Below are positions 26,205 to 37,704 of a stretch of 64,000 nt of DNA, one piece after another (position 1 is the first letter of the stretch; each line of letters begins with the position of its first letter). A program made the translations under genes and the position numbers. The stretch is from Streptomyces sp. HB132 (GTDB lineage: Bacteria > Actinomycetota > Actinomycetes > Streptomycetales > Streptomycetaceae). Location: the NCBI RefSeq assembly GCF_016909575.1, contig NZ_JAFBGA010000002.1, forward strand, positions 248,001-312,000, in the 5' to 3' direction. A model generated the notes under the pieces. That model saw only the letters and a list, made by a program, of their open reading frames with translations. It was not told the origin of the DNA and did not search any database.

Positions 26205-27257
26205 GTGCGCCACGGTCATCTTGTTGCACTGCATGAATTGAGGGGTCGTCAAATCGCCATTCACGAGGCAAAGCAGGCGCATTCGCACGGTCCGAGAGAG
26301 CTCTGCGCCACCGGCCTGCGACTCTACGAGGAGGCAGTGGTCGTGGGGCGCGTTGCCCGCGCGGGCCTCGCGGACGCCCCCTGCCTGATCGACATGGGCC
26401 TCGTCCGGCCCGAACCGGGCGACGCCGACTGGATGCGCCCCGTCCAGCCGTCTGCCGCACTGGCGCACCTGCTGCAGCCGCTCACCCGCGAACTGGACGA
26501 GCGCATACAACTCGCGGCCGCGCTCAGCCGCTCGCTCACCCCCCTGGCCTCGGTCGCAAGCGCCGACCCCGATCTGGCGATCACCGTGCTGGAAGGGAAG
26601 TCGGCGATCGAGGCGGCCCTGCTCGAGGAGACGGCCGTCGTCAGCCATCAGGTCCTGACGGCCCAGCCGGGCAGCGACCGCCCCCAGAACGGGATGGCGC
26701 GGGGAGTCGACAACGCCAGGACGGCGATCGGCCGAGGAGCCCGGCTACGGCACATCTACCAGCACCCGGCGCGCTACAGCACGACGATCCGGGACTACCT
26801 GGACCAGATCTCCCCCGAGGACCTCCAGGTCCGCACCACGGAACAGACCGTGGAGCGGCTGATCATCTTCGACCGCACCGTCGCGTTCATCCCCGCGGCA
26901 CCGGACCGCAGAACGGCTCTGCGCATACGTCACCCCGCCCTCGTGGCCTATTTGATCCAGGTCTACGAGGTGCTCTGGGCCCAGGCCACCCCCTTCGCGC
27001 AGCCACTGCCCACGGCCACGCCCGGCGCCCGGTTCACGGCCGTCCAGCAGAGCATCGCCCGGCTGCTCGGCGAGGGTCACGTGGACGACGTGGTGGCGCG
27101 CAAGCTGGGGATCAGCGTCCGCACCTGCCGCTCCCACATCGCCAAGCTCATGCAGGCCCTGGGCGCCACCAGCCGCACCCACCTCGGAGTCCTCATCGCG
27201 CGGTCCGGCATCGTGGACGCCACGTCCACGCGGGAAGGGCCCGTCCCCGAGTCATGA
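26205..27257 (+). CDS. TrmB/LuxR-type regulator 2, paralogue of regulator 1
   Basis: About 350 residues, colinear with the preceding regulator: CATGLRLYEEAVV, APCLIDMGLVRPEPGDADWMRPVQPSAALA, LIIFDRTVAFIPAAPD, RHPALVAYLIQVYEVLW, then the helix-turn-helix VQQSIARLLGEGHVDDVVARKLGISVRTCRSHIAKLMQ. The pair clearly arose by tandem duplication but has diverged in the first 60 residues. The start is uncertain: GTG 26205, CTG 26229 and TTG 26238 are in frame, and the ATG at 26115 lacks a ribosome site. The AT-rich patch at 26219-26265 probably holds its promoter. It ends inside a 21-bp-stem terminator. Confidence 0.82.
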   Translation: MRHGHLVALHELRGRQIAIHEAKQAHSHGPRELCATGLRLYEEAVVVGRVARAGLADAPCLIDMGLVRPEPGDADWMRPVQPSAALAHLLQPLTRELDERIQLAAALSRSLTPLASVASADPDLAITVLEGKSAIEAALLEETAVVSHQVLTAQPGSDRPQNGMARGVDNARTAIGRGARLRHIYQHPARYSTTIRDYLDQISPEDLQVRTTEQTVERLIIFDRTVAFIPAAPDRRTALRIRHPALVAYLIQVYEVLWAQATPFAQPLPTATPGARFTAVQQSIARLLGEGHVDDVVARKLGISVRTCRSHIAKLMQALGATSRTHLGVLIARSGIVDATSTREGPVPES

Positions 27258-27278
27258 GACTCGGGGACGGGCCCTTCC
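27233..27278. terminator. bidirectional terminator between regulator 2 and hspR
   Basis: A 21-bp perfect inverted repeat with a 4-base loop that contains part of regulator 2's stop codon. It also lies just beyond the hspR stop on the other strand and should end the dnaK operon. Confidence 0.9.
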
Positions 27279-27288
27279 TCCTGCCGGC

Positions 27289-27735
27289 TCAGTCCTTGGG
27301 CCTCTTCGGCCGCCAGACCACGAGCGCGCCGGCCTGCTGCACGTCCTGGTACGGCACCAGGTCACGCCGGTAGGAGGCGTGCACCTGGGCCTCGCGCTGC
27401 TGCATGGCCACCGCCGCGCCGTCCACCGCCGCGGAGAGCTCGGCCACGCGCTGCTGCAGCGCGGCGACCTGGTTCTCCAGCTCGATGATGCGCTTGATGC
27501 CCGCGAGGTTGATGCCCTCGTCCTGCGACAACTGCTGCACCGTGCGCAGCAGTTCGATGTCACGGGCCGAGTAGCGTCGGCCACGCCCGGCCGTGCGGTC
27601 GGGCGAGACCAGGCCGAGGCGGTCGTACTGGCGCAGCGTCTGCGGGTGCAGGCCCGAGAGCTGGGCCGCGATCGAGATCACGTACACCGGTGATTCGTCG
27701 GTCAGCTGGTACGGATTACGTCGACGGCCGTCCAT
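27289..27735 (-). CDS. hspR: heat-shock repressor HspR
   Basis: A 148-residue MerR-family repressor. YVISIAAQLSGLHPQTLRQYDRLGLVSPDRT is the winged helix-turn-helix, RRYSARDIELLRTVQQLSQDEGINLAGIKRIIELE the second helical part, and a coiled-coil with ALQQRVAEL follows. HspR binds HAIR sequences together with DnaK as co-repressor; both HAIR sites in this window (dnaK operon and clpB) should be its targets. It is the last gene of dnaK-grpE-dnaJ-hspR, one base after the dnaJ stop, so it is autoregulated through the operon promoter. Confidence 0.97.
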   Translation of the reverse strand: MDGRRRNPYQLTDESPVYVISIAAQLSGLHPQTLRQYDRLGLVSPDRTAGRGRRYSARDIELLRTVQQLSQDEGINLAGIKRIIELENQVAALQQRVAELSAAVDGAAVAMQQREAQVHASYRRDLVPYQDVQQAGALVVWRPKRPKD

Positions 27736-27736
27736 C

Positions 27737-28933
27737 TCAAGCTCCCTTCGCAGCCTGGAACAGCTCCGCCCGCGGGTCCTCCCCCGCGGTCGCCTTCCGG
27801 TACGCCTCCAGCGCGTCCTGCGCCTCCGTGCCGAGATCCGTGGGCACCGCGACCTCGACGGTGACGAGGAGGTCGCCGCGGGTGCCGTCCTTGCGTACGG
27901 CTCCCTTGCCCCGGGCCCGCATCGTACGTCCGTTGGGCGTGCCGGCCGGGAGTTTCAGAGTGACCGCAGGCCCGCCGAGCGTGGGCACCTTCACCTCGCC
28001 GCCGAGCGCCGCCTCCGGGAAGGTGACGGGCACGGTGACGGTGAGGTTGTCGCCCTTGCGGCCGAAGACCGGGTGGGCGTCGACGTGGACCACGACGTAC
28101 AGGTCGCCGGCCGGGCCGCCCCGCTCGCCCGGACTGCCCTTGCCGCGCAGCCGGATCCGCTGGCCGTCCGACACCCCCGCGGGGATCCTGACCTGCATCG
28201 TGCGGGCGGACTTCGCCCGGCCGCTGCCCTTGCAGACGTCGCAGGGATCCTGGGCGATGAGGCCCCGGCCCTTGCAGTCCACGCAGGGATCGGTCAGCGA
28301 GAACCCGCCGCCGGTACCGCGCGAGACCTGACCGGTGCCGACACACGTCGGGCAGACCCTCGGAGTGCCGTTCTTGTCGCCGGTGCCCGAACACGCCTTG
28401 CAGGGTGCCTGGCTGGACATCCGCAGCGGGACCGTGGCTCCGTCGACCGCCTCGGTGAAGCTGAGCGTGACCTCGGACTCGATGTCCTGGCCGCGCCGCG
28501 GCTGGACGCGTGTGCCCGCACCGCCGCGGTTGAACAAGCCGCCGAAGACATCGCCCAGGCCGCCACCGCCGCCGCCACCGCCGAACCCACCGGCGCCGGC
28601 GCCCTGGCCGCCACCCGGGGCGCCTCCGAAGAGGTCGCCCAGGTCGAAGTTGAAGTTGCCGCCCGCACCGCCGGGACCAGCCCGGAAGCCTCCGTTGCCG
28701 AAGAGGGCGCGTGCCTCGTCGTACTCCTTGCGCTTCTTGGGGTCACCGAGGACGTCGTTCGCCTCGGAGATCTCCTTGAAACGCTCCTCCGCCTTGGCGT
28801 CACCCTTGTTGGCGTCCGGGTGGTACTCGCGGGCGAGCTTCCGGTACGCCTTCTTGACCTCGGCGTCGGTGGCGTCCTTGGGGACGCCGAGAACCTTGTA
28901 GTAGTCCTTCTCGACGAAGTCCTTCGTGCTCAT
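27737..28933 (-). CDS. dnaJ: chaperone DnaJ
   Basis: A 398-residue type I J-protein. The J domain includes [13 protein letters not shown] with the HPD triad that stimulates DnaK. A Gly/Phe-rich linker ([15 protein letters not shown]) follows. Four zinc-binding motifs are intact: [24 protein letters not shown] and [10 protein letters not shown]-terminal substrate-binding domain completes it. It is the third gene of the HspR-controlled operon. A 13-bp-stem hairpin in the 93-bp gap after grpE may reduce its transcription relative to dnaK and grpE. Confidence 0.98.
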   Translation of the reverse strand: MSTKDFVEKDYYKVLGVPKDATDAEVKKAYRKLAREYHPDANKGDAKAEERFKEISEANDVLGDPKKRKEYDEARALFGNGGFRAGPGGAGGNFNFDLGDLFGGAPGGGQGAGAGGFGGGGGGGGLGDVFGGLFNRGGAGTRVQPRRGQDIESEVTLSFTEAVDGATVPLRMSSQAPCKACSGTGDKNGTPRVCPTCVGTGQVSRGTGGGFSLTDPCVDCKGRGLIAQDPCDVCKGSGRAKSARTMQVRIPAGVSDGQRIRLRGKGSPGERGGPAGDLYVVVHVDAHPVFGRKGDNLTVTVPVTFPEAALGGEVKVPTLGGPAVTLKLPAGTPNGRTMRARGKGAVRKDGTRGDLLVTVEVAVPTDLGTEAQDALEAYRKATAGEDPRAELFQAAKGA

Positions 28934-28960
28934 CGACGTCCCTCCTTCCGGACGATCGGC

Positions 28961-28990
28961 CGTGCGGCCGGCCCTGTGGCCGGCCGCACG
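28961..28990 (-). terminator. intra-operon hairpin between grpE and dnaJ
   Basis: CGTGCGGCCGGCC at 28961-28973 pairs with GGCCGGCCGCACG at 28978-28990, loop of 4. In an operon this is more likely an attenuator or an mRNA-stabilising stem than a full terminator. Confidence 0.6.
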
Positions 28991-29026
28991 CCCCGTCGGT
29001 GTTCACCGCAGTGGTCGGACGCGATG

Positions 29027-31545
<2,519 letters not shown>

Positions 31546-31548
31546 CTA

Positions 31549-31569
31549 CTTGAGTGGATCTGACTCAAG
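31549..31569. promoter_or_regulatory. HAIR operator (HspR site) of dnaK operon
   Basis: CTTGAGT-N7-ACTCAAG, a perfect match to the HspR-associated inverted repeat, 22 bp upstream of the dnaK start. This is the autoregulatory site of the dnaK-grpE-dnaJ-hspR operon. Confidence 0.95.
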
Positions 31570-31822
31570 GATGCATGACACCCACCCCGGAGTCAAAGGA
31601 CCTGAGCCACTTACGCTCAATTTATGTGCTCACACCTGTCCTGAACAGGAAGTTTTCGCGTTCGGGTAACCGGCGAAACCCGCCGGAGCACCCCCGGCCC
31701 GCGACACCTGCCCTGCACTGAGCGCCACACACACCCCACCCACCATGGCACCGTGGGATCGTTCTGTCACAAACTGCATCGAGACGGTCATACCGTCCCT
31801 TCATCGACTCCGGGCAGGTGCA

Positions 31823-32557
31823 ATGCGGAACGCGAAGCAGACTGCGGCACGAAGGAAACGACGCTCCGCCACGCCGGGACCGGCCGGCCGCGCCACCGCG
31901 GCGTCCCCGAGCTGGAGGCCCCGGAGCCGGCAACCCCGGAGCGCCGCGACTCCGGCGGCCGCGACGGCCGAGCGCGTCGCGGGAGCCCTGGCGGCCGCGT
32001 CCGCCAAGCGGACCCTGGACCTGGTGCTGGGCTCGGCGCTCCTGGCGCTGACGGCACCCGCGCTCGCACTCGCCACCCTGGTCCTCGCCCTCCACCCGCC
32101 CCGCGGCCTGGCCCGCGCGCTGCGCCGGGAGACCCGGATCGGCCTCGGCGGCCACCCGTTCGAGCTGCGCTCGCTGCGCACCCGGCGGTTCCGGCTCGAC
32201 CTGCTGTCCCGGCTGCCCCACGTCGTACGGGGAGAGCTCTCCCTGGTCGGCCCGGCACCTCTCACCCCGGACGAGGCCGCCCTCCTGGGACGCGCCGCCG
32301 GGCACTGGCGGCAGAGCGTCCGGCCCGGCCTCACCGGTCTGGCCCAGGTGCGGGCCCGCTCAGGAATGCCCTGGGACGAACCCGCCCTCCTGGACGCTCA
32401 CTACGCAGAGCATCATGGAACGGGGCTCGACCTGGTGATCCTGGCGCAGTCCGTACGCATCCACCTCCGCGGGGCGGCGCACGGACCGCGGTACCCGGGG
32501 AAGGCTCACCTGAGCGACACAGATCACCGTCTGCCCGGCTACAGCGTGGCGGAGTAA
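31823..32557 (+). CDS. bacterial sugar transferase family protein
   Basis: About 244 residues. After a basic start, KRTLDLVLGSALLALTAPALALATLVLAL is the hydrophobic hairpin typical of polyprenyl-phosphate sugar-1-phosphate transferases. GELSLVGPAPLTPDEA and RPGLTGLAQVRARSGM are the conserved catalytic-domain motifs. Such enzymes start exopolysaccharide or glycan repeat units on undecaprenyl phosphate. The protein is short, as in the WcaJ catalytic module alone. ATG 31823 is preferred over 31745 because GGGCAGG precedes it. No polysaccharide cluster is beside it, so its pathway is unknown. It is divergent from dnaK. Confidence 0.82.
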   Translation: MRNAKQTAARRKRRSATPGPAGRATAASPSWRPRSRQPRSAATPAAATAERVAGALAAASAKRTLDLVLGSALLALTAPALALATLVLALHPPRGLARALRRETRIGLGGHPFELRSLRTRRFRLDLLSRLPHVVRGELSLVGPAPLTPDEAALLGRAAGHWRQSVRPGLTGLAQVRARSGMPWDEPALLDAHYAEHHGTGLDLVILAQSVRIHLRGAAHGPRYPGKAHLSDTDHRLPGYSVAE

Positions 32558-32586
32558 GTGGATAGTGTCAGCACAGACTGATTAAG

Positions 32587-32600
32587 TTACTGCTTAGTAA
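32587..32600. promoter_or_regulatory. TTACT-N4-AGTAA operator-like repeat upstream of EtfD-like gene
   Basis: TTACT at 32587-32591 and AGTAA at 32596-32600 form an inverted repeat in an AT-rich promoter patch 50-63 bp before the Fe-S protein start. Repeats of this form are typical TetR-family operators, some of which control fatty-acid oxidation genes. Inference only. Confidence 0.5.
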
Positions 32601-32649
32601 TTGCTTGTACGCGCTGGATCCCACCCTCGCAGGCCCGAGGAGCCCCCAA

Positions 32650-34932
32650 ATGCAACTCGCCGCGATCATCGTGTCGCTGGTGCTGACCGTCGTCGGCGTT
32701 GCGCTCATCGCCCGAGCCGTCGCGCAGATCTACCGGTTCGTCCGTCTCGGACAACCGGTGCCGGCAGGCAGCCGCACCGACGACCCCAAGCAGCGCACGA
32801 TCACTCTGGTCAAGGAGTTCCTCGGCCACACCCGGATGAACCGGTGGGGGATCGTGGGCTTCGCGCACTGGTTCGTCGCCATCGGCTTCCTGACCCTGCC
32901 GCCGACGCTGCTCCAGGCGTACGGACAGCTCTTCCAGGCCGACTGGGTGCTGCCGATCGTCGGCAGCTGGCTGCCGTTCGAGCTGTACATCGAGTTCATC
33001 GGCATCATGACCGTGCTCGGCATCGTCACGCTGATGGCGATCCGGCTGCTGAACCTGCCCTCCCGCGCGGGCCGCAAGTCCCGTTTCGCGGGCTCCAAGG
33101 CCTGGCAGGCGTACTTCGTCGAGTACGTCATCCTCGTCATCGGCCTCGCGATCCTGACCCTGCGCGGACTCGAAGGCGCGATCCACCACGTCGAGGGCTA
33201 CGAGGCCGCGTACTTCGTCTCGTATCCGCTGGTGCTCGCCTTCAAGGGCATCGCGCTCGGCACGCTCCAGAACCTCATCTACTTCACCGCGATGGTGAAG
33301 ATCGGCGTCTCGCTGATCTGGATGATCACGGTCTCGCTCAACACCAACATGGGTGTCGCCTGGCACAGGTTCCTCGGCTTCCCGAACATCTGGTTCAAGC
33401 GCAACGCCGACGGTGCGGTCGCACTCGGCGCGCTCCAGCCGATGACCACGGGCGGCAAGGAGATCGACTGGGAGGACCCGGGCGAGGACGACACCTTCGG
33501 TGTCTCCCAGGTCGAGCAGTTCTCCTGGAAGGGCATCCTCGACTTCTCCACGTGCACCGAGTGCGGTCGCTGCCAGTCGCAGTGCCCCGCCTGGAACACC
33601 GGCAAGCCGCTCTCCCCGAAGCTCCTGATCATGTCCCTGCGCGACCACGCGCACGCCAAGGCGCCGTACCTGCTGGCCGGCGGCGGCAAGGACATGGAGG
33701 GCAACGAGAAGGCCACCGAGGAACAGCTCGAGGACGTCCCGGCGGCCGCCCTCGCGGAGGCCGAGCGCCCCCTCATCGGCACGCTCGAGGAGAACGGGGT
33801 CATCGACCCCGACGTGCTGTGGTCCTGCACCACCTGCGGTGCGTGCGTGGAGCAGTGCCCGGTCGACATCGAGCACATCGACCACATCGTCGACATGCGC
33901 CGCTACCAGGTGATGATCGAGTCCGCGTTCCCGTCCGAGGCGGGCACGATGCTCAAGAACCTGGAGAAGAAGGGCAACCCCTGGGGGCTCGCCAAGAAGC
34001 AGCGCGTCGAGTGGACCAAGGAGGTCGACTTCGAGGTCCCGATCGTCGGCAAGGACGTCGAGGACCTCGGCGAGATCGACTACCTGTACTGGGTCGGCTG
34101 CGCGGGCGCCCTCGAGGACCGCGCCAAGAAGACCACCAAGGCCTTCGCGGAGCTCCTCCACATCGCGGGCGTCAAGTTCGCGATCATGGGCGGCGACGAG
34201 AAGTGCACCGGTGACTCGGCCCGCCGCCTCGGCAACGAGCCGCTGTTCCAGCAGCTCGGCCAGGAGAACGTCGCGATGCTGAACATGGCGTTCGGCGAGT
34301 CCCTCGACGAGGACGGCCGCGTGGACGACTCGACCAAGAAGGCCAAGGCGACGAAGAAGATCGTCGCCACCTGCCCGCACTGCTTCAACACCATCGCGAA
34401 CGAGTACCCGCAGCTCGGCGGCGAGTACGAGGTCATCCACCACACGCAGCTGCTCCAGCACCTGGTGGACGAGGGCAAGCTCGTCCCGGTGACCCCGGTC
34501 GAGGGCCTGATCACGTACCACGACCCCTGCTACCTGGGCCGCCACAACAAGATCTACACGCCCCCGCGCGAGATCATCGCCAAGGTCCCCGGTCTGCGGA
34601 ACGAGGAGATGCACCGCCACAAGGAGCGCGGCTTCTGCTGCGGTGCCGGTGGCGCCAGGATGTGGATGGAGGAGCGGATCGGCAAGCGCATCAACAACGA
34701 GCGCGTCGACGAAGCCCTCTCGCTCAACCCGGACATCGTCTCCACCGCGTGCCCGTTCTGCCTCGTCATGCTGACCGACTCGGTCAACGGCAAGAAGAAC
34801 GACGGTCAGGCGAAGGAGTCGGTGCAGGTCGTCGACGTCTCCCAGCTGTTGCTGGAGTCGGTGAAGACACCCGCCGGCCCGGCGGACGACACCGAGACGG
34901 CCGACCAGCCGGAACCGGCGCCCGTCAAGTAG
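32650..34932 (+). CDS. EtfD-like membrane Fe-S oxidoreductase (heterodisulfide reductase family)
   Basis: A 760-residue membrane protein. Residues 1-240 hold about six helices. Two [4Fe-4S] motifs follow, CTECGRCQSQCPAW and CTTCGACVEQCPVD. The C-terminal part has two CCG-type domains with GCAGALEDRA, CPHCFNTIANEYP, HDPCYLGRHN, GFCCGAGGARMW and CPFCLVMLTD. This is the layout of mycobacterial EtfD (Rv0338c), which passes electrons from ETF to menaquinone during fatty-acid oxidation. ATG 32650 follows GAGGAG by 7 bp; the longer frame from 32605 is not needed. No etfBA is adjacent. Confidence 0.9.
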   Translation: MQLAAIIVSLVLTVVGVALIARAVAQIYRFVRLGQPVPAGSRTDDPKQRTITLVKEFLGHTRMNRWGIVGFAHWFVAIGFLTLPPTLLQAYGQLFQADWVLPIVGSWLPFELYIEFIGIMTVLGIVTLMAIRLLNLPSRAGRKSRFAGSKAWQAYFVEYVILVIGLAILTLRGLEGAIHHVEGYEAAYFVSYPLVLAFKGIALGTLQNLIYFTAMVKIGVSLIWMITVSLNTNMGVAWHRFLGFPNIWFKRNADGAVALGALQPMTTGGKEIDWEDPGEDDTFGVSQVEQFSWKGILDFSTCTECGRCQSQCPAWNTGKPLSPKLLIMSLRDHAHAKAPYLLAGGGKDMEGNEKATEEQLEDVPAAALAEAERPLIGTLEENGVIDPDVLWSCTTCGACVEQCPVDIEHIDHIVDMRRYQVMIESAFPSEAGTMLKNLEKKGNPWGLAKKQRVEWTKEVDFEVPIVGKDVEDLGEIDYLYWVGCAGALEDRAKKTTKAFAELLHIAGVKFAIMGGDEKCTGDSARRLGNEPLFQQLGQENVAMLNMAFGESLDEDGRVDDSTKKAKATKKIVATCPHCFNTIANEYPQLGGEYEVIHHTQLLQHLVDEGKLVPVTPVEGLITYHDPCYLGRHNKIYTPPREIIAKVPGLRNEEMHRHKERGFCCGAGGARMWMEERIGKRINNERVDEALSLNPDIVSTACPFCLVMLTDSVNGKKNDGQAKESVQVVDVSQLLLESVKTPAGPADDTETADQPEPAPVK

Positions 34933-35134
34933 CCGTCTCCTCCACGGAAGCGGCCGGACCTGCCTCGGGGGCAGGACCGGCCGCTTCCGTGCGTGTACGG
35001 GGTGGCTGTGGGCGACCCCGGGGTACCGCAGGCCCCCCAGGGCCCCCCTAGGGGATGTCACAGCTAGGCCGCAAAGGCACCCCTGTTCCCCCGGCCCACA
35101 CCCCGCACCAGCGCGGACCAGGTACGTTCGATGT

Positions 35135-36061
35135 GTGGCTGGATTCAGGATCGGACGCGGCCGGGACAACCGCACACCGCAGCAACACCCGCAGCAGCAA
35201 CAGCCGTACGGCGCGCAGGCACCATCGCCGCCCTACGGCCGGCAGTCGTGGCCCCCCGCGGGAGGCAACGGCGCACCGTACGCAGGCCCCCAGGGCGCCC
35301 CGTACGGCGGCGGGCACGGCGGCAACGGACACGGGGGTGGGAACGGGCAGGCAGGCGGACACGGCGAACCGGAGTACTTCGGCGAACCGCACCACCAGCC
35401 GTCGCAGCAGGACCCGTATGCCAACGCCCCGGGGCACACCCAGGCGTTCAGCATCCACGAGGACCCCTACGGCGACGGCAACACCTACCAGGCAGGACAG
35501 GCCCCCGCGCAGCCCGCGGGCCCCAGACTGCACTGGAAGCAGCTGCTGGGCGGCATCGTGATGCGGCCGGGTCCGACGTTCTGGCAGATGCGCGACTACC
35601 CCGTCTGGGGCCCCGCGATCGTCGTCACGTTCGTCTACGGCCTGCTCGCGCTCTTCGGCTTCGACCAGGCACGCGACGAGGCGATCCACGCGGAGGTCTC
35701 CACGGCCGCCCCGTACGTCATCCTCACCGGCGTCGGCTTCGTCATCGGCGGCCTGGTCCTCGGCGCGGTCACCCACACCCTGGCCCGCCAGCTGGGCGGT
35801 ACGGGTTCCTGGCAGCCGACCGTGGGCCTCTCGATGCTCATCATGTCGATCACGGACGCACCCCGCCTGATCTTCGCCCTGTTCCTCGGCGGCGAGAACT
35901 CCCTGGTGCAGATCCTCGGCTGGATCACCTGGCTGGCCGCCGGCGCACTGTTCACCTCGATGGTGAGCAAGTCGCACGACCTGCCGTGGCCCAAGGCACT
36001 GGGCGCCTCGGCGATCCAGCTGATCGCGCTGCTCTCGATCATCAAGCTCGGCACGATCTGA
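35135..36061 (+). CDS. Yip1-family membrane protein
   Basis: A 308-residue protein. The first 125 residues are a Gly/Gln/Pro/His-rich cytoplasmic tail (QQHPQQQQPYGAQAP, GGHGGNGHGGGNGQAGGHG). From LHWKQLLGGIVMRPGPTFWQMRDYPVWG onward the Yip1-type domain has about five membrane helices, ending LSIIKLGTI. The start is GTG 35135 with no clear ribosome site, so it may be leaderless. Bacterial Yip1 proteins have no defined function. It is a single gene ended by a strong bidirectional hairpin. Confidence 0.88.
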   Translation: MAGFRIGRGRDNRTPQQHPQQQQPYGAQAPSPPYGRQSWPPAGGNGAPYAGPQGAPYGGGHGGNGHGGGNGQAGGHGEPEYFGEPHHQPSQQDPYANAPGHTQAFSIHEDPYGDGNTYQAGQAPAQPAGPRLHWKQLLGGIVMRPGPTFWQMRDYPVWGPAIVVTFVYGLLALFGFDQARDEAIHAEVSTAAPYVILTGVGFVIGGLVLGAVTHTLARQLGGTGSWQPTVGLSMLIMSITDAPRLIFALFLGGENSLVQILGWITWLAAGALFTSMVSKSHDLPWPKALGASAIQLIALLSIIKLGTI

Positions 36062-36075
36062 CGACCGTACGAAAA

Positions 36076-36116
36076 GGAAAGGGGCTCCCGGTGCCAGGCA
36101 CCGGGAGCCCCTTTTC
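36076..36116. terminator. bidirectional terminator with A/T tails
   Basis: AAAGGGGCTCCCGGTGCC pairs with GGCACCGGGAGCCCCTTT. With A-rich sequence on the left and TTTT on the right it works as an intrinsic terminator in both directions, between the Yip1 and phosphoribosyltransferase genes. Confidence 0.9.
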
Positions 36117-36146
36117 CGCGCGGGTGCTATGCGCTCCGGCAGGCGC

Positions 36147-36647
36147 TCACGAGTCGAGAACCTGCCCGTCCCGACGGACGACCGGCTTCTCCACGCTCCA
36201 CGGGAAGTTGATCCACTGATCGGTCTTCTTCCACACGTACTCGCACTTCACGAGCGACTGCGGCTTCTCGTAGATGACCGCGCTGCGCACCTCGGCCACG
36301 TGATCGATGCAGAAGTCCCGGACCAGCTTCAGCGTCTTGCCCGTGTCGGCGACGTCGTCGGCGATGAGGACCTTCTTCTGCGTGAAGTCGATGGCGTTCG
36401 GAACGGGCGCCAGCATGACCGGCATCTCGAGCGTGGTTCCGACCCCGGTGTAGAACTCGACGTTCACCAGATGAATGTTCTTGCAGTCCAACGCGTACGC
36501 CAGACCGCCCGCGACGAAGACCCCGCCCCGCGCGATGCTCAGCACGACGTCGGGCTCGAAGCCGTCGTCGGCCACCGCCTGCGCCAGCTCACGCACGGCG
36601 GTCCCGAAGACCTCGTACGTCAGATTCTCCCGCATCTCACCAGCCAT
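36147..36647 (-). CDS. purine/xanthine-type phosphoribosyltransferase
   Basis: A 166-residue type I phosphoribosyltransferase. The PRPP-binding signature is VLIADDVADTGKTL, preceded by VVLSIARGGVFVAGGLAYAL. The hood residues are divergent, and the C terminus (TDQWINFPWSVEKPVV) resembles the Gpt/xanthine-guanine type that contacts PRPP and base. It probably salvages a purine base. It follows dcd by 6 bp, so the two nucleotide-metabolism genes form an operon. Confidence 0.9.
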   Translation of the reverse strand: MAGEMRENLTYEVFGTAVRELAQAVADDGFEPDVVLSIARGGVFVAGGLAYALDCKNIHLVNVEFYTGVGTTLEMPVMLAPVPNAIDFTQKKVLIADDVADTGKTLKLVRDFCIDHVAEVRSAVIYEKPQSLVKCEYVWKKTDQWINFPWSVEKPVVRRDGQVLDS

Positions 36648-36653
36648 GCCGTA

Positions 36654-37229
36654 TCACACCTGAGTCCGATGGAAATTCATGTAGGAACGCGAGGCGGTCG
36701 GCCCTCGCTGGCCCTGATACCGCGATCCGTAGCGATCGGATCCGTAGGGGAATTCGGAGGACGAGGTCAGCCGGAACATGCACAGCTGCCCGATCTTCAT
36801 TCCCGGCCAGAGCTTTATCGGCAACGTCGCCAGATTGGACAGCTCCAGAGTGACGTGCCCCGAGAAACCGGGGTCGATGAAGCCGGCGGTGGAATGGGTC
36901 ACCAGCCCGAGCCGCCCGAGCGAGCTCTTCCCCTCCAGCCGCGACGCCAGGTCGTCGGGGAGCGAGATGACCTCGTACGTCGAGGCCAGGACGAACTCCC
37001 CGGGGTGGAGGATGAACGCCTCGTCACCGTCCGGCTCGACCTGACGGGTCAGGTCCACCTGTTCGACGGCGGGATCGATATGCGGATAGCGGTGGTTCTC
37101 GAACACCCGGAAGTAGCGGTCGAGCCGCACATCGATGCTCGAGGGCTGCACCATCGAAGCGTCGAACGGGTCAATGCGAACCCGCCCGGCGTCGATCTCG
37201 GCCCGGAGGTCCTTATCTGAGAGAAGCAC
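36654..37229 (-). CDS. dcd: dCTP deaminase
   Basis: A 191-residue trimeric enzyme that makes dUTP (or dUMP in bifunctional forms) from d[29 protein letters not shown] contains the catalytic Glu and nucleotide-binding residues. [12 protein letters not shown] and [17 protein letters not shown] start it as in E. coli Dcd. The C-terminal tail [25 protein letters not shown] closes over the nucleotide. It is the first gene of the dcd-phosphoribosyltransferase operon. Confidence 0.97.
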   Translation of the reverse strand: MLLSDKDLRAEIDAGRVRIDPFDASMVQPSSIDVRLDRYFRVFENHRYPHIDPAVEQVDLTRQVEPDGDEAFILHPGEFVLASTYEVISLPDDLASRLEGKSSLGRLGLVTHSTAGFIDPGFSGHVTLELSNLATLPIKLWPGMKIGQLCMFRLTSSSEFPYGSDRYGSRYQGQRGPTASRSYMNFHRTQV

Positions 37230-37308
37230 GCACCGAGGATACGCAGAACGCGCGAGCCGACCCCAACCGGACCGCCCCGCGCGCCTGCCTCACACCCCTG
37301 ACACTCCT

Positions 37309-37482
37309 CTAGCGCTCCTCGAACGCCACAGGCACGGCCTGCCTCAACCGCGCACAACGCGGACAGCGGATGAGCCGCCCGGGGCCGATCCGCTCGGACC
37401 CGAGCTGCTGCATCGGGAACGACGAGGTAGCAAAAACGTGCCCTTCGGCACAGCGGACGACGGTGCGCTCCATCGACTCCAT
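37309..37482 (-). CDS. small zinc-ribbon protein
   Basis: A 57-residue protein. VVRCAEGHVFATSSF supplies one Cys and a His, and RCPRCARLRQAVPV the Cys-x-x-Cys pair, so it is a likely zinc ribbon. It is conserved in Streptomyces between dcd and tRNA-Gly as I recall. Start at ATG 37482 is fixed by GGAAGGGACTTG 6 bp upstream; longer frames to 37644 are not supported. Function unknown. Confidence 0.75.
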   Translation of the reverse strand: MESMERTVVRCAEGHVFATSSFPMQQLGSERIGPGRLIRCPRCARLRQAVPVAFEER

Positions 37483-37704
37483 CAAGTCCCTTCCCCAACC
37501 AACCATGGACGAGACCGCCACATTAGGGGATGAACAGGACGCCACTCCAGGCGGCACTCCGTCCACCCACGCTACGCCCCCAACTCCCCCCACCCGCAGC
37601 CGCATCCACACTCCGGAACGACACACGGACCCCACGGCGGACACGCCGGGGGCCTGCGATGGGGTACAGTGTGGGCGATGCGCAGCTGGTCATCGGCGCG
37701 CTTC

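Noticed and set aside
32587..35175. 862-codon frame antisense to the EtfD-like gene
   Set aside because: It is a GC-bias shadow: the plus-strand protein has Fe-S motifs and membrane helices, while the antisense product is Arg/Leu/Val-rich without any family pattern.
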